Source: Puffinus mauretanicus (lineage: Eukaryota; Chordata; Aves; Procellariiformes; Procellariidae). From it: a stretch of 64,000 nt of DNA. The notes beneath the pieces were generated by a model that saw only the letters and a list, made by a program, of their open reading frames with translations, had not been told where the DNA came from and ran no database searches. Below, piece by piece: positions 41,201-53,200 of the stretch. Location: NCBI GenBank assembly GCA_023333565.1, contig JAJKFH010004053.1:4278001-4342000 (forward strand). Direction: 5' to 3'. The translations under genes and the position numbers were made by a program. Each line of letters begins with the position of its first letter. Position 1 is the first letter of the stretch.

Positions 41201-44200
41201 CAAAACCAAGTCTGCTCTTAGGATGGGGGAAAGAATTTGAAGAAGAGAGATTTATTATGTTTTCAGATAATCCTACCTATTTCTGTCAAGAATAGAGGAA
41301 GAAAACAATGCCAGCATGGTACAGGTCACCTCAAACTCATAGGTTCCAAGTAGGGGTGAGGACCCTGTGAGTTACGGGAGGACCTTGTCAGCTATTTGTT
41401 GCACAGAAAAATGAAGAACACTCTAGACAAATAGTACTCAAACCTCTACAGTACTGAAGTTTTGGGAAGTTATTGCTCGATACCTCCAGGGTGAACCCTC
41501 CCACCGCTGTCACTGTTTGTTGTTGTGTAGCTTGTCGGTGCTCTCCTGACGGTTCCCAGCACGGCACGTGTGAGCCAGCATCGGGGCAGTGCGAGTGTCA
41601 AACGGGCGTCACGGGGCGACGGTGCGACAGGTGCCTTTCTGCAGCCAACAGTTTCCCCTACTGCAAAGGTAACACTTCTGAGGGAAAATCCTCCTTTCTG
41701 ATTCAGATCGCCCCTGGGTTTTTTGCAGCGTTCTCCAGGGCAGTTTACTGCATCCAAAGTTTTATAGAAACCCGCTGAAGCGTGGGGAGGGAGGGACACA
41801 CCAGGAGTACATCTTAGATGAGCTTATTCATCGTTTTCTATGTTATTTCTGAAGTGAACTATAAGTTTAAAACCCTTTTTAGATGATGGCAGAGGAACTT
41901 CAAGAAAATATCTCTTAGTTCTGTAGGTTAGTGCTATATTTTTCCAAGTGACTACTTTGCATACCAAACCAAATAGTCTAAACGAGGCTAAATACACATT
42001 GGAAAAATCATTATTAAAGGCTTCTGCTGGTCTTGAAGTTTAAAGTATTTGAGTCCCTCCGAGGTAACCATATTAAAAAGCCCTTTCAAACTCACACCTG
42101 CTACATTGTACTTCTGCACTACTACATTCCACAGCTCCGTTTTCAAAAGATCTTTCAATGTGTTTGTTTTTTAATTTCATAAAGGTGTCAACAGCGAATG
42201 TGACCCTTCAGGTAGCATTGGTTCTCATTCTGTAAGTATTCTACCATTGCAGCTAACGATATGTGTTAATAATCCATGTGCCTTTGCTGAACACATTCAC
42301 TTCATTGCTCAAGCCTTGAAGCCTGCTTGCTCTTAGACTGTGAAAGAATTGCACGAGGTTATTTGCAGAGTAAGAGTGGAAATAGACTTTGTGTTTTGTT
42401 CTTTGCTCATATCAATGCAATTACCTGCTAAGGATATTCTTTAAAATCTTTTGTATATGGAATTATAATGTTGTTTATGTCTTCTTGCTATGCTAGAACA
42501 GTGATGTATACATGCATACGTGCATATATACCTATGCATGTCTCAAAGACCTTCTGGTTCTGGGCTGCAATGGGCCATTTAAGCATCAAATTATTCTTGA
42601 AAAAATTATTATCTCTTTGTAACTGTTGCTATACCACTATTATTGTTATTAATACACTGATGGTTATTATTAGTAGCATATTACCAGAAATTACAGTCAT
42701 TGCTAAATGCGTAGCAAAGAAGACCTAGCGGATAAGTCTGACAGATGGAAGAGGTATCTATGTAGGCTCATGTATACAGCTATGTGTGTCTTCCATCAAT
42801 AAAGGAAGGAGTAAATATGAAAATTGATGATTATTTTTAAGGAAATTTGTTTTATAAACTTTTTGCAAAACAGTTAATACTTTAGAGCAGTTCTAATAAG
42901 GCTATAAAAGAATTGGGAAGTACATCTGTTGGGACATTTAGAATAAATTAGATACGGAAAAAATACGCAGGGTGGCACAATCCTGTGCTGATAGTATGAG
43001 ACAGAAAAATCTAAGAAGTCTGAATCAGCCACAGTTTCCATGCATCTGTAAAAATCAGTAAACTGCCTGAGCTGTTAATAATACTAGGTTTTTCTTAGTA
43101 CTAAAGAGCAGTATGTTTTTCATGAAACAGATGAACCCATATTAACTCCTTTCTGTCTTCAGGGCTATTGTCAATGTCTTCAGCACACTGAAGGTCCTAC
43201 CTGTAGTAAATGCAAACCGTTGTACTGGAACCTGGCCAAAGAAAACCCTGAGGGATGTACAGGTACGGCTTCGTGACGCATTTCTTTGGCTTATGGAGTG
43301 CGTTCGTTTGAAAGTCATCTTGATTCGCTGTCGCCAGCTTTGGTGCTCAGTAACTTTCACAACTCTTGTTAACAGCATGTTTTTCATGCTCCTTAATTGT
43401 AACACCAAATTACCCATAATACCAGCAGTTCTTTTAGAAATTAAACCATAATTTCATGAGTGTTTGCTAGTGCTGGACCAAGGTGTGGTCTGAGTTACAA
43501 TGATGTGTACTTCACATGGCCTTATGGCAGTTTTACTGGAGTGAGATGGGATTTCTCCCCTTAACACTAAAACCAGAATTTGGCTCATTGTTGTGCGAAA
43601 AAGGTGCTTTTTCATTTATTATCATCTCCTAGCTTGCAGAGGAGTGAAGATCCTTCTTGTTGCCTCAGGGTGTGACAAATCTGTTACGGATTATGTCCAT
43701 ATAATACCGATCTGTTTGCAGTTTTCAATGTTTGCTAACATTAAGTGTGTGTTTTTCAGGCAGATAATAATAGTTTTAAAGATTAAAAAAGGATAAAGAT
43801 AAAAAAACCTTCAAAGATTTCTTTCTCCCCAACTATTTCCTTTCCAACAGGTTCCACCACAACAGCCACCTAGATAGGATGAGTAGCCTGAGAGCCGATA
43901 CCGATATCATTACATCTTTGGCTCTAAATCTCTAAATACTGTACAGTCTAAACATCTTCTCAAAAATTAATTACTGCACCTTTCATGTAATTCATCTTCT
44001 CTGCCTTCAGTCACAGAGTCAATACTGGGTTTCACCAGACCTCTAGGTCAGCATAGCTCCCTCCCGCAATATTTCCTTCATTTATTTTTCATAAGGCAAG
44101 TTGAACTGGTCCCAAAGTAGCACTGCAGAACAGAAGGTGCCAGTCAGGCTGGAAGACACTGTTTTGCATCAATTGTCTGAATGTTTCTGAGAAAGAAAAC

Positions 44201-47200
44201 AGTTGTAAATCCAAACTCAAGACTGTTTTTGTTAAACACAAGTTAGAACACTTTAAAATGCACCAGTAAATCTCACATACGCTCATTCTTTCTCCTTTAC
44301 TTTTTCTTCTCACCTTGTGCCAGTATCCGTTTGCTATTCTGAACCTTCCAGAGTAAAATCCACCTTGTGGCACTGTGACTCAAAATTGCAGATTCAGGGT
44401 GGTTGGGGTTTTTTTCCTGCAAAGTATCTGGGAAAGACAAAATGCAGATTGTCTTTTTTTCATCTGTGCAGCATGCCAGTGTGATGTGAGTGGAACAGTA
44501 AGTGGAGTCGGAGAATGTCAGCAGGTAAAGTGAAATTAAAAGAAAGATATTAATTAAATTGATTTTTGTAAAGATAAATTGTTGTAACATTTGGTAAGGT
44601 AGAAATCTTAGTACTGATTATTGGTTTTGCACATAAAGTGGCTGGTTTTGTACAGCAAAGAAGCAGTTTTATACAGAAGTCCTAGTCCTTTTATACATAC
44701 ATCCTACGGACGTATAAATTGTGAAAATTTTTCATCACCTTGAGTTTATGTATTTTCCAGTCTGTTCATTGAAGATGATAAATGATAGAAGTTATGTCCC
44801 ATAATATTTTTTGTTAAGATTAGAATGTTTTTCCTCTCTAGAGGAAAATTTAGGGGGAATTCAAAGTATTGAAAGATTAAAGTTCTGAAAAAGGTGCTGA
44901 AACATTTTTGATGAAATTGTTTTCTTCACAGGAAAATGGGCATTGTTACTGCAAATCTAATGTTTGTGGAGATTCCTGTGACACTTGTGAAGCTGGTTAT
45001 TATGCTCTTGAAAACAAGAATTATTTTGGCTGCCGAGGTAAAATGAATAAAGGACGTTTCTAGTAGCACATTTGCAGTTAGCACAAAAATCTTTAGAATT
45101 CCCTAGGTTGTATTTTGAAAATGTGGATATGTTTGTTGAATCACTCACGTGCACAGCATTTTGCACTACTGCTTGGATTTGCTTGTAACCCGTGCAACTC
45201 CTCCTTTGCCTTCCAAAGGGGGAAAGAACAAGGTAGACGTGGTTCCCAGCCATTTTGTGGCTCGCTCAGGTGAGGAAAGGTGTTCCTCTTTGAGTTCATT
45301 GTCCTTCATCTTGCCTTCCCCCGTGCCTCATTTACCACCACTTGCCTGAGGCTTCTCTGTCGCAGCCCGCAGTGAGATGGCATGAGGCGCTGCTAAAGCT
45401 GTTATCTTATCAAATAAAATAACTGAGAGTCATTCCTTCTCTCACTCCTTCTCCCGAGTTGTGGGGCCAGGGATGGTTGATTTTCCTGCAAGCATTACCT
45501 GTAAGAGTGGTAGCTGTCTGTTCCGCTTAGCAGTTTTCTAAGGTCTGCTGCTGCAATACAAACTTAAAGCATTATGACAGATACTAGCTTGATTTTTTTT
45601 TTCAGGTATATTTGTGTATTGCTTTAGCCTAGGGCTCATTGTCTTTTGAAGCAGAGCCAGATGTAGCTGTGATGTGGAGAAAGTGGTCCTTCTTCTGAAG
45701 GATACTTGCTCTGCCATGTGTTTTGAGTGATGTAGGGCTACTTCAACAGTTCCCTTCCCTCCTTGTCCCCACACTGTAGATTTAGGTTTGTTAAAATTAT
45801 TGAAAACACTTTCAGCGGCTTCCGTGTGCTTTACACCTGTCCAGGGTTGATGCAAGAGATTTATTTTTAAAGCATTGAAGTACTTCTAACAATCATTTAA
45901 TATGTGCAAAGTTAAAAATAACAGCTACTGTATCAAACAAAGCTTTCGTGCCTAATGTGCAAACCAAGGAGCCAACAAAAGGGATCTGGTTTCACAAAGG
46001 TGTCAAATACTTTAATTATCCTTGATTTCAGTGAGGTTACAGGTGCTTAACATATCTTCGAAAACAGGACGCTTTTACACTACAATGTAAATATGTGTTT
46101 AGGAACTTTCAACCTTTCAATTCAGTTTGAATTTTTTAGCCTAGACGTACTTGTTCCTTAGTACGATATATTATACCTCATTACTAGAGGTGTCCTTTAG
46201 TTTGTGCCACAAGTCCTGTCTCCTGTAGAAAGTCATTCAATACTGTTGTCCACTATTGGTTAAAAATATGCATATGCTATATGAACGCATACGTTCTTGT
46301 TGTGTGCAAGGTTTGTAAGGTAAGATAAATATTGGGGTACCAGACTCTGAAAAATTAACATCTTACAATTTTTATAAGTTAGGTTTTGGGTTTTTGGGGG
46401 TTTTTTTTAATAATTATTCATCATGGTATTGCTGTAGAAATTCTGACTTATTAGCAAAACATTTGAATGGCTGTTCTGCAAAACTGTAGTCCTGCATTTA
46501 GTAATGTGGCATGGCTTATTACTTGTGATTTTTTAAAAAAGTGGCTTTTGTCACATTCCAAGGAGAAAGAAGCAAACATGGGAAGCCAGAAATAATTGCA
46601 GCTTATGCATGTGTGTTAATATGTGTTTGAAAGAGTCTGAGGGGAGGGGAGTCTGAAGGGCTCCGGAAGGAGAAGGAGGAAGCGAGTCATTAACGGTGTT
46701 TAATTAGCGGAAGCGAGGTATGTTTTCTGATAACTTTCACCACTTTTTTTTCTGATGGGATATTTGGCTTCTGCTCTTTGCCTGACAGGCTGCCGGTGTG
46801 ATGTTGGAGGATCCCTCAGCCCGGCGTGTGCCGAGCCCTCGGGCGGCTGCCAGTGCCGGGCGCACGTCGTGGGGACGGCCTGTCGGGAGTGAGTCTGGCT
46901 GTAGCCCCTGGTAGCTCCTGCTTCAGCATAGTTCTTTTGAAACTGCCCCTTGCTATCCTTTCACGTGAGATTCTGGATTTGTTGATAAATAAGCTGGTAA
47001 ATTGTATTAGTTATTGATATTAATTTTGCTGGGCAGTTTTCTTCTGGTATTTTAATACGATTTTTTAACTTGTTTCCTTAAATAACCAATACCTGTTTTG
47101 CAATAAATATATCTATATATCTATCAAGAGTTATAAAGGAAAACATATGTAAGCTGTAAAAGCTTCTGGAAAGGGAATTCTCATTACATCCATCTTATCG

Positions 47201-50200
47201 GCTGTCTTGAATTTATTAGCCGCTACCAGAATTCCTCGGTCATCAGTAGGTCACCTCCCTTCCACTGCTTTATGCTCTTAGATGTAGACCATGCAGCAAC
47301 TGGTAATTCTTTGTTGTTTTTTTTCTCCTTGAAAGGCCTGAAAAAAACTATTTTTTCCCTGATCTGCACCAGATGAAGTTTGAGATTGAAGATGGTACTA
47401 CTGTCAAGGGAAGGGAAATTCGGTTTGGCTATGATCCTCAGGAATTTCCTAGCTTCAGTTGGAGAGGATATGCCCGGATGTCCTCTATACAAGTACGCTG
47501 CTATTTTGCTCAAGGCTTTGGGGTGAAAACATAGGTGCATGGTATGTGTGTCTCTATAGTACCGCTATGTGTGTGCAAGGTCATGGAGAAACCAGAAAAA
47601 AGGACAGAATCTCACTAATCCTTTGGCACTGTATCGCTGTTTGGATTAGTAAGTGTTGGTATTATTGTCAGTTGGTCATTGCTTGTGCAAATATGTGTTC
47701 TTCAGAAATGTTCTTTGAGGGTTTTTTTGTGAGAAATACGCATTTTGCGATAGGTGTAAAGAAAAGAACTAATAGCTTTAAAGTCTATAGTGTTAGTATT
47801 ATAGACTAAAGTCTATAATACTAAAGTCTAAGTGCAGAAATTCTTGTCATGCTAAGGATAGCGGAAACAACAGAAGATAGATGCTTGGCTAAATAATTTG
47901 AATTGCATAATTCCATGGCAGTCTGTGTCCATAAGATTTTCAGGTACCATCACAGTGCTGTCACTGAAGTCTTCTTCCACTTGCAACTTATATTGGGCCA
48001 AGAAGAGGAAGGCGCCAACTTTTATTAGGAATGATACCTTCACATTACAGCAAACAGGAAAATGTGTGAATCAGTAAAAGAAGCTCTGAGCAGGAGCATA
48101 TTGGCAACATTTATTTTAGAATCATGACAGTCTACAAATAAACTAAACAACAGCAGAGGGAATAAGTAAATCATAGGAAGAAAGTCACTATAATTTAATT
48201 GTGTGAGATGGGACCTGTCTGACTTTGGACTGAACTGCCGAGCAAGTGAACCAGGATTTTAAAACAGTAGATTTGAGCAATAAATGGGATTTGCTCACTC
48301 TTCTTAAAAGTAGAACTCTAGTATAGTTGTTACCAGCCTCCACAAGTTGTCCAAGGACTAATGGATCACTATAGGCTGAGATATAAGCACATAACCATTG
48401 CACAAGCATAGTGATTTCCTTTCTGTTCTTCGTTTTTCACTCTTTCCCATTTGTTCTTTTGTTTTTTTTTTTTTTTTTTTTTTATCCCAGAGCTCATATT
48501 TGTTCCTCCACATTCCCAAATGAAGGCAACTCTCCAGTAGCTGTGATTTCTTAACTTCCGCTTTCTAACTCAGCTGCTTTTTGCATTTCATATCCAGTGG
48601 CATTTTGTAAAGAGGTAGTGAAAGAGCTTAGTCTCTAATCTTGCTAAAAGTGTGCATTATTTTGCTTACCTAGATAAAGCTTTTCACTCATGTAAGCAAT
48701 TGCCAGCTCCAAGCCCTCCTTAGTTAGATCCTTGCATAACTGAGGTAGTCTCACGTTCTTCATTTCAAGGAACTTTCCTAATTTTGACATAGCGTTTCTG
48801 TGTCTTGCAGGACCCTGAAATAATCCTCCTGACATTTATTTTGTAGAAGACAAATAGTGTTACCATATCTACCACACAAAAGGCTAATGTAACAACTTGT
48901 GAAAAGAAACTATTTCAATACAATTAAAAATTTTTGAGGTGAAATAAATAAGCTGTGTGTGACCTCAGTGGAGGTCACTGGCGCCCTGTCATGCTGCCCA
49001 CATGGGTGTCTCACAGACTGAGAAGCTGACAGTCGGGCTCAGATTTTAAAGCACTGGCCAGAGTTGCCTAAGTTTGTGACAGAGCTCAAAGAATAATTTC
49101 TCCCCACTCCCTGCCTTTGCTTGAAGCCAGGGACAGACATCTCCTCCTCCCTTATTCCTCACATATCTCTTCTTTCTCTCCCTTCACTGTGTCTTCTAGA
49201 TTTTCCATAAAAGCTCAGAAACCATTTTGATAAATCTCCTGAAGCATGTTTCTTTATTTCTTTTGCCTTTTCTTTTTTGTTCATATCTTATTTTTCAGGT
49301 GTTCCCTCAGTGCCTGTCTTATCCATGTAGTATCCGTGTAGTATCAGTAGTAGTCCTTCTCCATTTAAAACAACACTTTTAAAACCTTCCCCTACTTGTC
49401 TGTATTTTCCATTCTGGTCCACTGCCCTTCTGCAGTCACCTAGATTTTAGCTATCTAGTCTCTGTAGAACTCTCAGCCCTGCCATCTGTCGTATGTCCAT
49501 CTTTGCTTTCTGCTTTGCATTCCTATTAAGAAGGTGGAGGTCTCTGGGATGATGATGACAGATCTGAGGAATACATTCAGAGCAGCATATGGGAGCCGGC
49601 AATCTTGCATTTATTGTAGCTTTTAGGAGTAAGAGAAAATGAGGCTTTGTGCTCTGTTCTCAAATGTATGGAACAGAGAAAACCTGTGTGCATTTGGGGA
49701 AGCAGAATGGACCAGAGTGGTGGGGAGGTCAGCGTACCACAAGCATCTTGGAAAGCGACAGTGAGTGGATTGTGATGGGTTAACTGGTGGGAGTTGGATT
49801 ATGAGGGGAGCTTTTGGATTTAGGATGGAAAGAAGGAAGCCAAATCCTTGAGGTTGCACCAATCCTCTTTTTTTCTAATCCACCACCGACCTTTGAACGT
49901 GTCTCTGCCGATTCTGTTGCTCTGCAAACTAAATAATGGGGGCTGTGTGAATGCAGCCTCCTGTGGGCTCGAGAACTGCGTGGCTCCAGAGGTGTCAGTT
50001 CAGCCCCAGGGCAAAGTGTCTCTTGCGTGGTATCGTATCTCTAAGAAACTGAGGGACCTGGTGGAGGAGCAGAAGAAGTTTCAGTGGTGGTCTGAGACGT
50101 CTGCATGCTGTGGAGCGTTGTGTGTGATCTCAGACCTAGGATCAATGATTCTGGCCTGTTCCTTGGGAAGCCAGGAATATGGACAGCCCTTGATACCATA

Positions 50201-53200
50201 TACCTCCTTTATGGCATGGGAGGGGAGAATAACAGTAAAATACTGTCCATGTATCAAGGTGCAATATCAACACACATCTTAGTTCATCCGTTCTGTGTCT
50301 TTCTGGATAAGCTATTATTCGACAAGAGTTTTATTTCACAGGAGGTTTTGTTCTATATTCTTTTGAAAGCTGCCCGAGCCTTTCTTTTCTGTTATGGAGT
50401 TTGTCTTTGCCAAATGGTTTTTCTTTCTCTGGGTGCTAGTAACAAATAATATACTTTCCTTTCCTCCCTTTTCCCTTTCTTTTTATTTTTCCCAGCCAGA
50501 GGTGGTTGTGCCTATCACTGTGGCTTCCCCTAAGCTCTTCCACCTAGTCCTCCGCTATGTCAGCCTGGGCTCAAAAAGCTCTAAAGGGAAGATCTCAGTT
50601 GCTGAGGGAAAACATTTTGGCACTAATTATACTTGTAAGTGAATTAATTTTCTCACTAGGCTTGCCTGTCTTCCTCTGTCGTACACCAGCATTGCCATTC
50701 CAGTATATACTTGTCTGCATGTGCGTTTTTCTTGTAGGACTTTAGTATGGTGCTTGCATGGCTTCTAACTGTTCCTCTATTCAGCACTTTATGGCTGTTT
50801 TTGTTTATTAACTTCCATTTTTCAGAATGAAGTGAGGATAACTTTGAATGTGGAAAAATCAAACCTCTACTTATTTCGCATTATCCTGAGGTATATTAAC
50901 CCTGGAGGTGAAACATTATCTGGTCGCATATCTGCTTGTCAATCTCGGCCTGAAACAGGTAGGTGCAACTCAACGGCACAACAGAGCAGATGAATGTTAG
51001 ATCAGAGGAGCCTTTTCAAGGTGCACCTAAGTCAAATTTGTAATGTTGCTTAAAATGCATCACTTTTAACAGTGTCGGTGCTTTTGTGCTTTTCCTAATA
51101 TACTTTGCTGTATAATTGATGTGGCTGTGTTTGCATGAAACCCCTGCTTACAGTAGTAATCAACATTTGTTTTTTCAAATGTTTGCCAAACTTAGTATTT
51201 TCAGTTCTGCACTTGGAAGCTCTGAACTGTGTGTTTTATGAAGCTTTTCAAGAAGGGATGACAGCGCTTATTTTGGTTTAGTTGCCTTTAATATTTCAGT
51301 TTAAAGGTGGCTTGCTTCTGCCTTCATTTCATGAATAACATTTATTTAATGATGAATCCAGTCTACCAAGTTAGCTGTGATTACAGATCTCAACAGCACG
51401 TGATGCCTTTTGGGCCCTGAAAAAAGATAAGTACTCCATATCCTTTGAATGGTAGAGGCATACCAAGCCTATATGCAGAATTATCTCTTATTATGCCTAA
51501 CCTCAGCATACTGATGAGAGCTAATGCAGTTTAGTCATAGATCCTTTTAGTAATTCGCAGGAGACAAAACTGAAGACCTCATAGATATCACTCAGTAGAG
51601 TGGCAACAGTTTGTGGTCATGTCTGGCTTATATTGCCTAGGAGGCAGGGAACCATCTTTTGTCTGTGTCCAGGGGCTTCAAAGAGGAAACCTTAAATATT
51701 CATAACAATTGATCCTCACGACTTCTCTTTGATACAGCATACCGCAGCTACGTTTCTGTTGTACGTCATCTCTGCCCAGAAGTTACCTTCAGTTACTATC
51801 TGTAACTAAACATTTTAGGTGCTACTGAGAACCTCCAGTATCTGAAATATTTGACCGAAAGTCGTGTGAGAGCAGGCCTTATGTCAGCTGAACATATTTG
51901 TGAGTCAGTGCAGAGACGGGTTGAATGGAAAATAATGGAAGGGGAAAGTGAAGAAGTGAGCATTTCAGAATATTGCAAAACTGGCCGTTACAGCGGCAGA
52001 ACACTGCTTTTCTGAGCCAATTTGCTCAAGACTAATAAGAACGAAGACAACAACCACTGCATAGCTCTCTAGCTTAATGTGTGTGGTCGAATGCACTGTT
52101 AATACATACTGACAGAAAAGCATTGATCAGCTCCTGTTAGACCAAGTTTAATGGATGAAATCATCAGTCCGGCGCACTAAGCAGGTAGAGACATTTGACA
52201 CAGTCCCTTATTTTTTCACTTGATTTTTTTTTTTGCTGGCAGGGGCTGCTCAGAGCAAAGAGTTTGTCTTCCCACCCAGCAAGGAGCCAGCTTTTGTCAC
52301 AATCCCAGGAAAAAGCTCCACAGAGCCTTTCTCACTGGTTCCAGGCACGTGGACTGTCAGTATAATGGCAGAGGAAGTCCTCTTGGTAAGAAAACAATTG
52401 AGGAAAACAAGTTCTTGAAGGCTGTCATGATAGTATTGCTCTGGAGTTACTTGCCGGGAAGAACCCTGCAAGCAATTGAAATTCAGCACTAGTGAAAAGA
52501 GTGCAGCAGCAGAATATCATTACGAAAATTTACAATTCTGCCTCTTATCTAATTTTTTTTTCTTCTCTGACTTTCATCTGCTCTAATTTTTCTTGTGCTT
52601 ACAGACTTTAAGTCTACCCGGAATCTGTACCTTCAAACGATAAAGTAATATTACCATACAGCACAATTGGTTGAGTATAAATGCTCACAGAAATTCATAA
52701 TTCTTACATATCAGATGTCATATCTAAAGCTTGGCTCAGCCACAGATGACCAAGGCCTTACTTTCTTGACAAAAATTTTTCAGAAAAGTGAAGGCTGCAT
52801 GATTAGCAGATCATTTTCTGAATGGTTTTATCCTCCCATCATTACTGTCCTTTCACTCACTGAAAAACTGAAAAATTTTCTGACAGCAGTTCTGAGAAAT
52901 TGCTATAAAAAGACAAATTGTTTGAGGTGATCATTTGTAAAAAACCTTAAACATGTATGATCACAAAGACAGCATACTGAAATTCATATGCATATTGTAC
53001 AAGGTTAACAAGTAGCCAGTGTCTTTAGTCATTAAGCCTGGGACTGTGTTAAATTTATGGAATACCACATAAAATGTTACTAAAGAGCTTGCAAACATAT
53101 TTCTTGCTGAAAGTGACAGTACTTATTGTGCCTGGTTTTGTTACTAATACCTTTGAAAAGGAATTTATTAATGATCTTAGCCCAGCATGTTCTCACAATA

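Larger units (their letters stand above)
47493..50495 (+). other. LAMA3: Intron 21, up to the alternative exon
   Basis: It contains a perfect palindrome at 47793-47824, a T22 run at 48462-48483 and an unassigned reading frame at 49848-50282. No laminin exon is seen before 50496. Confidence 0.7.
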
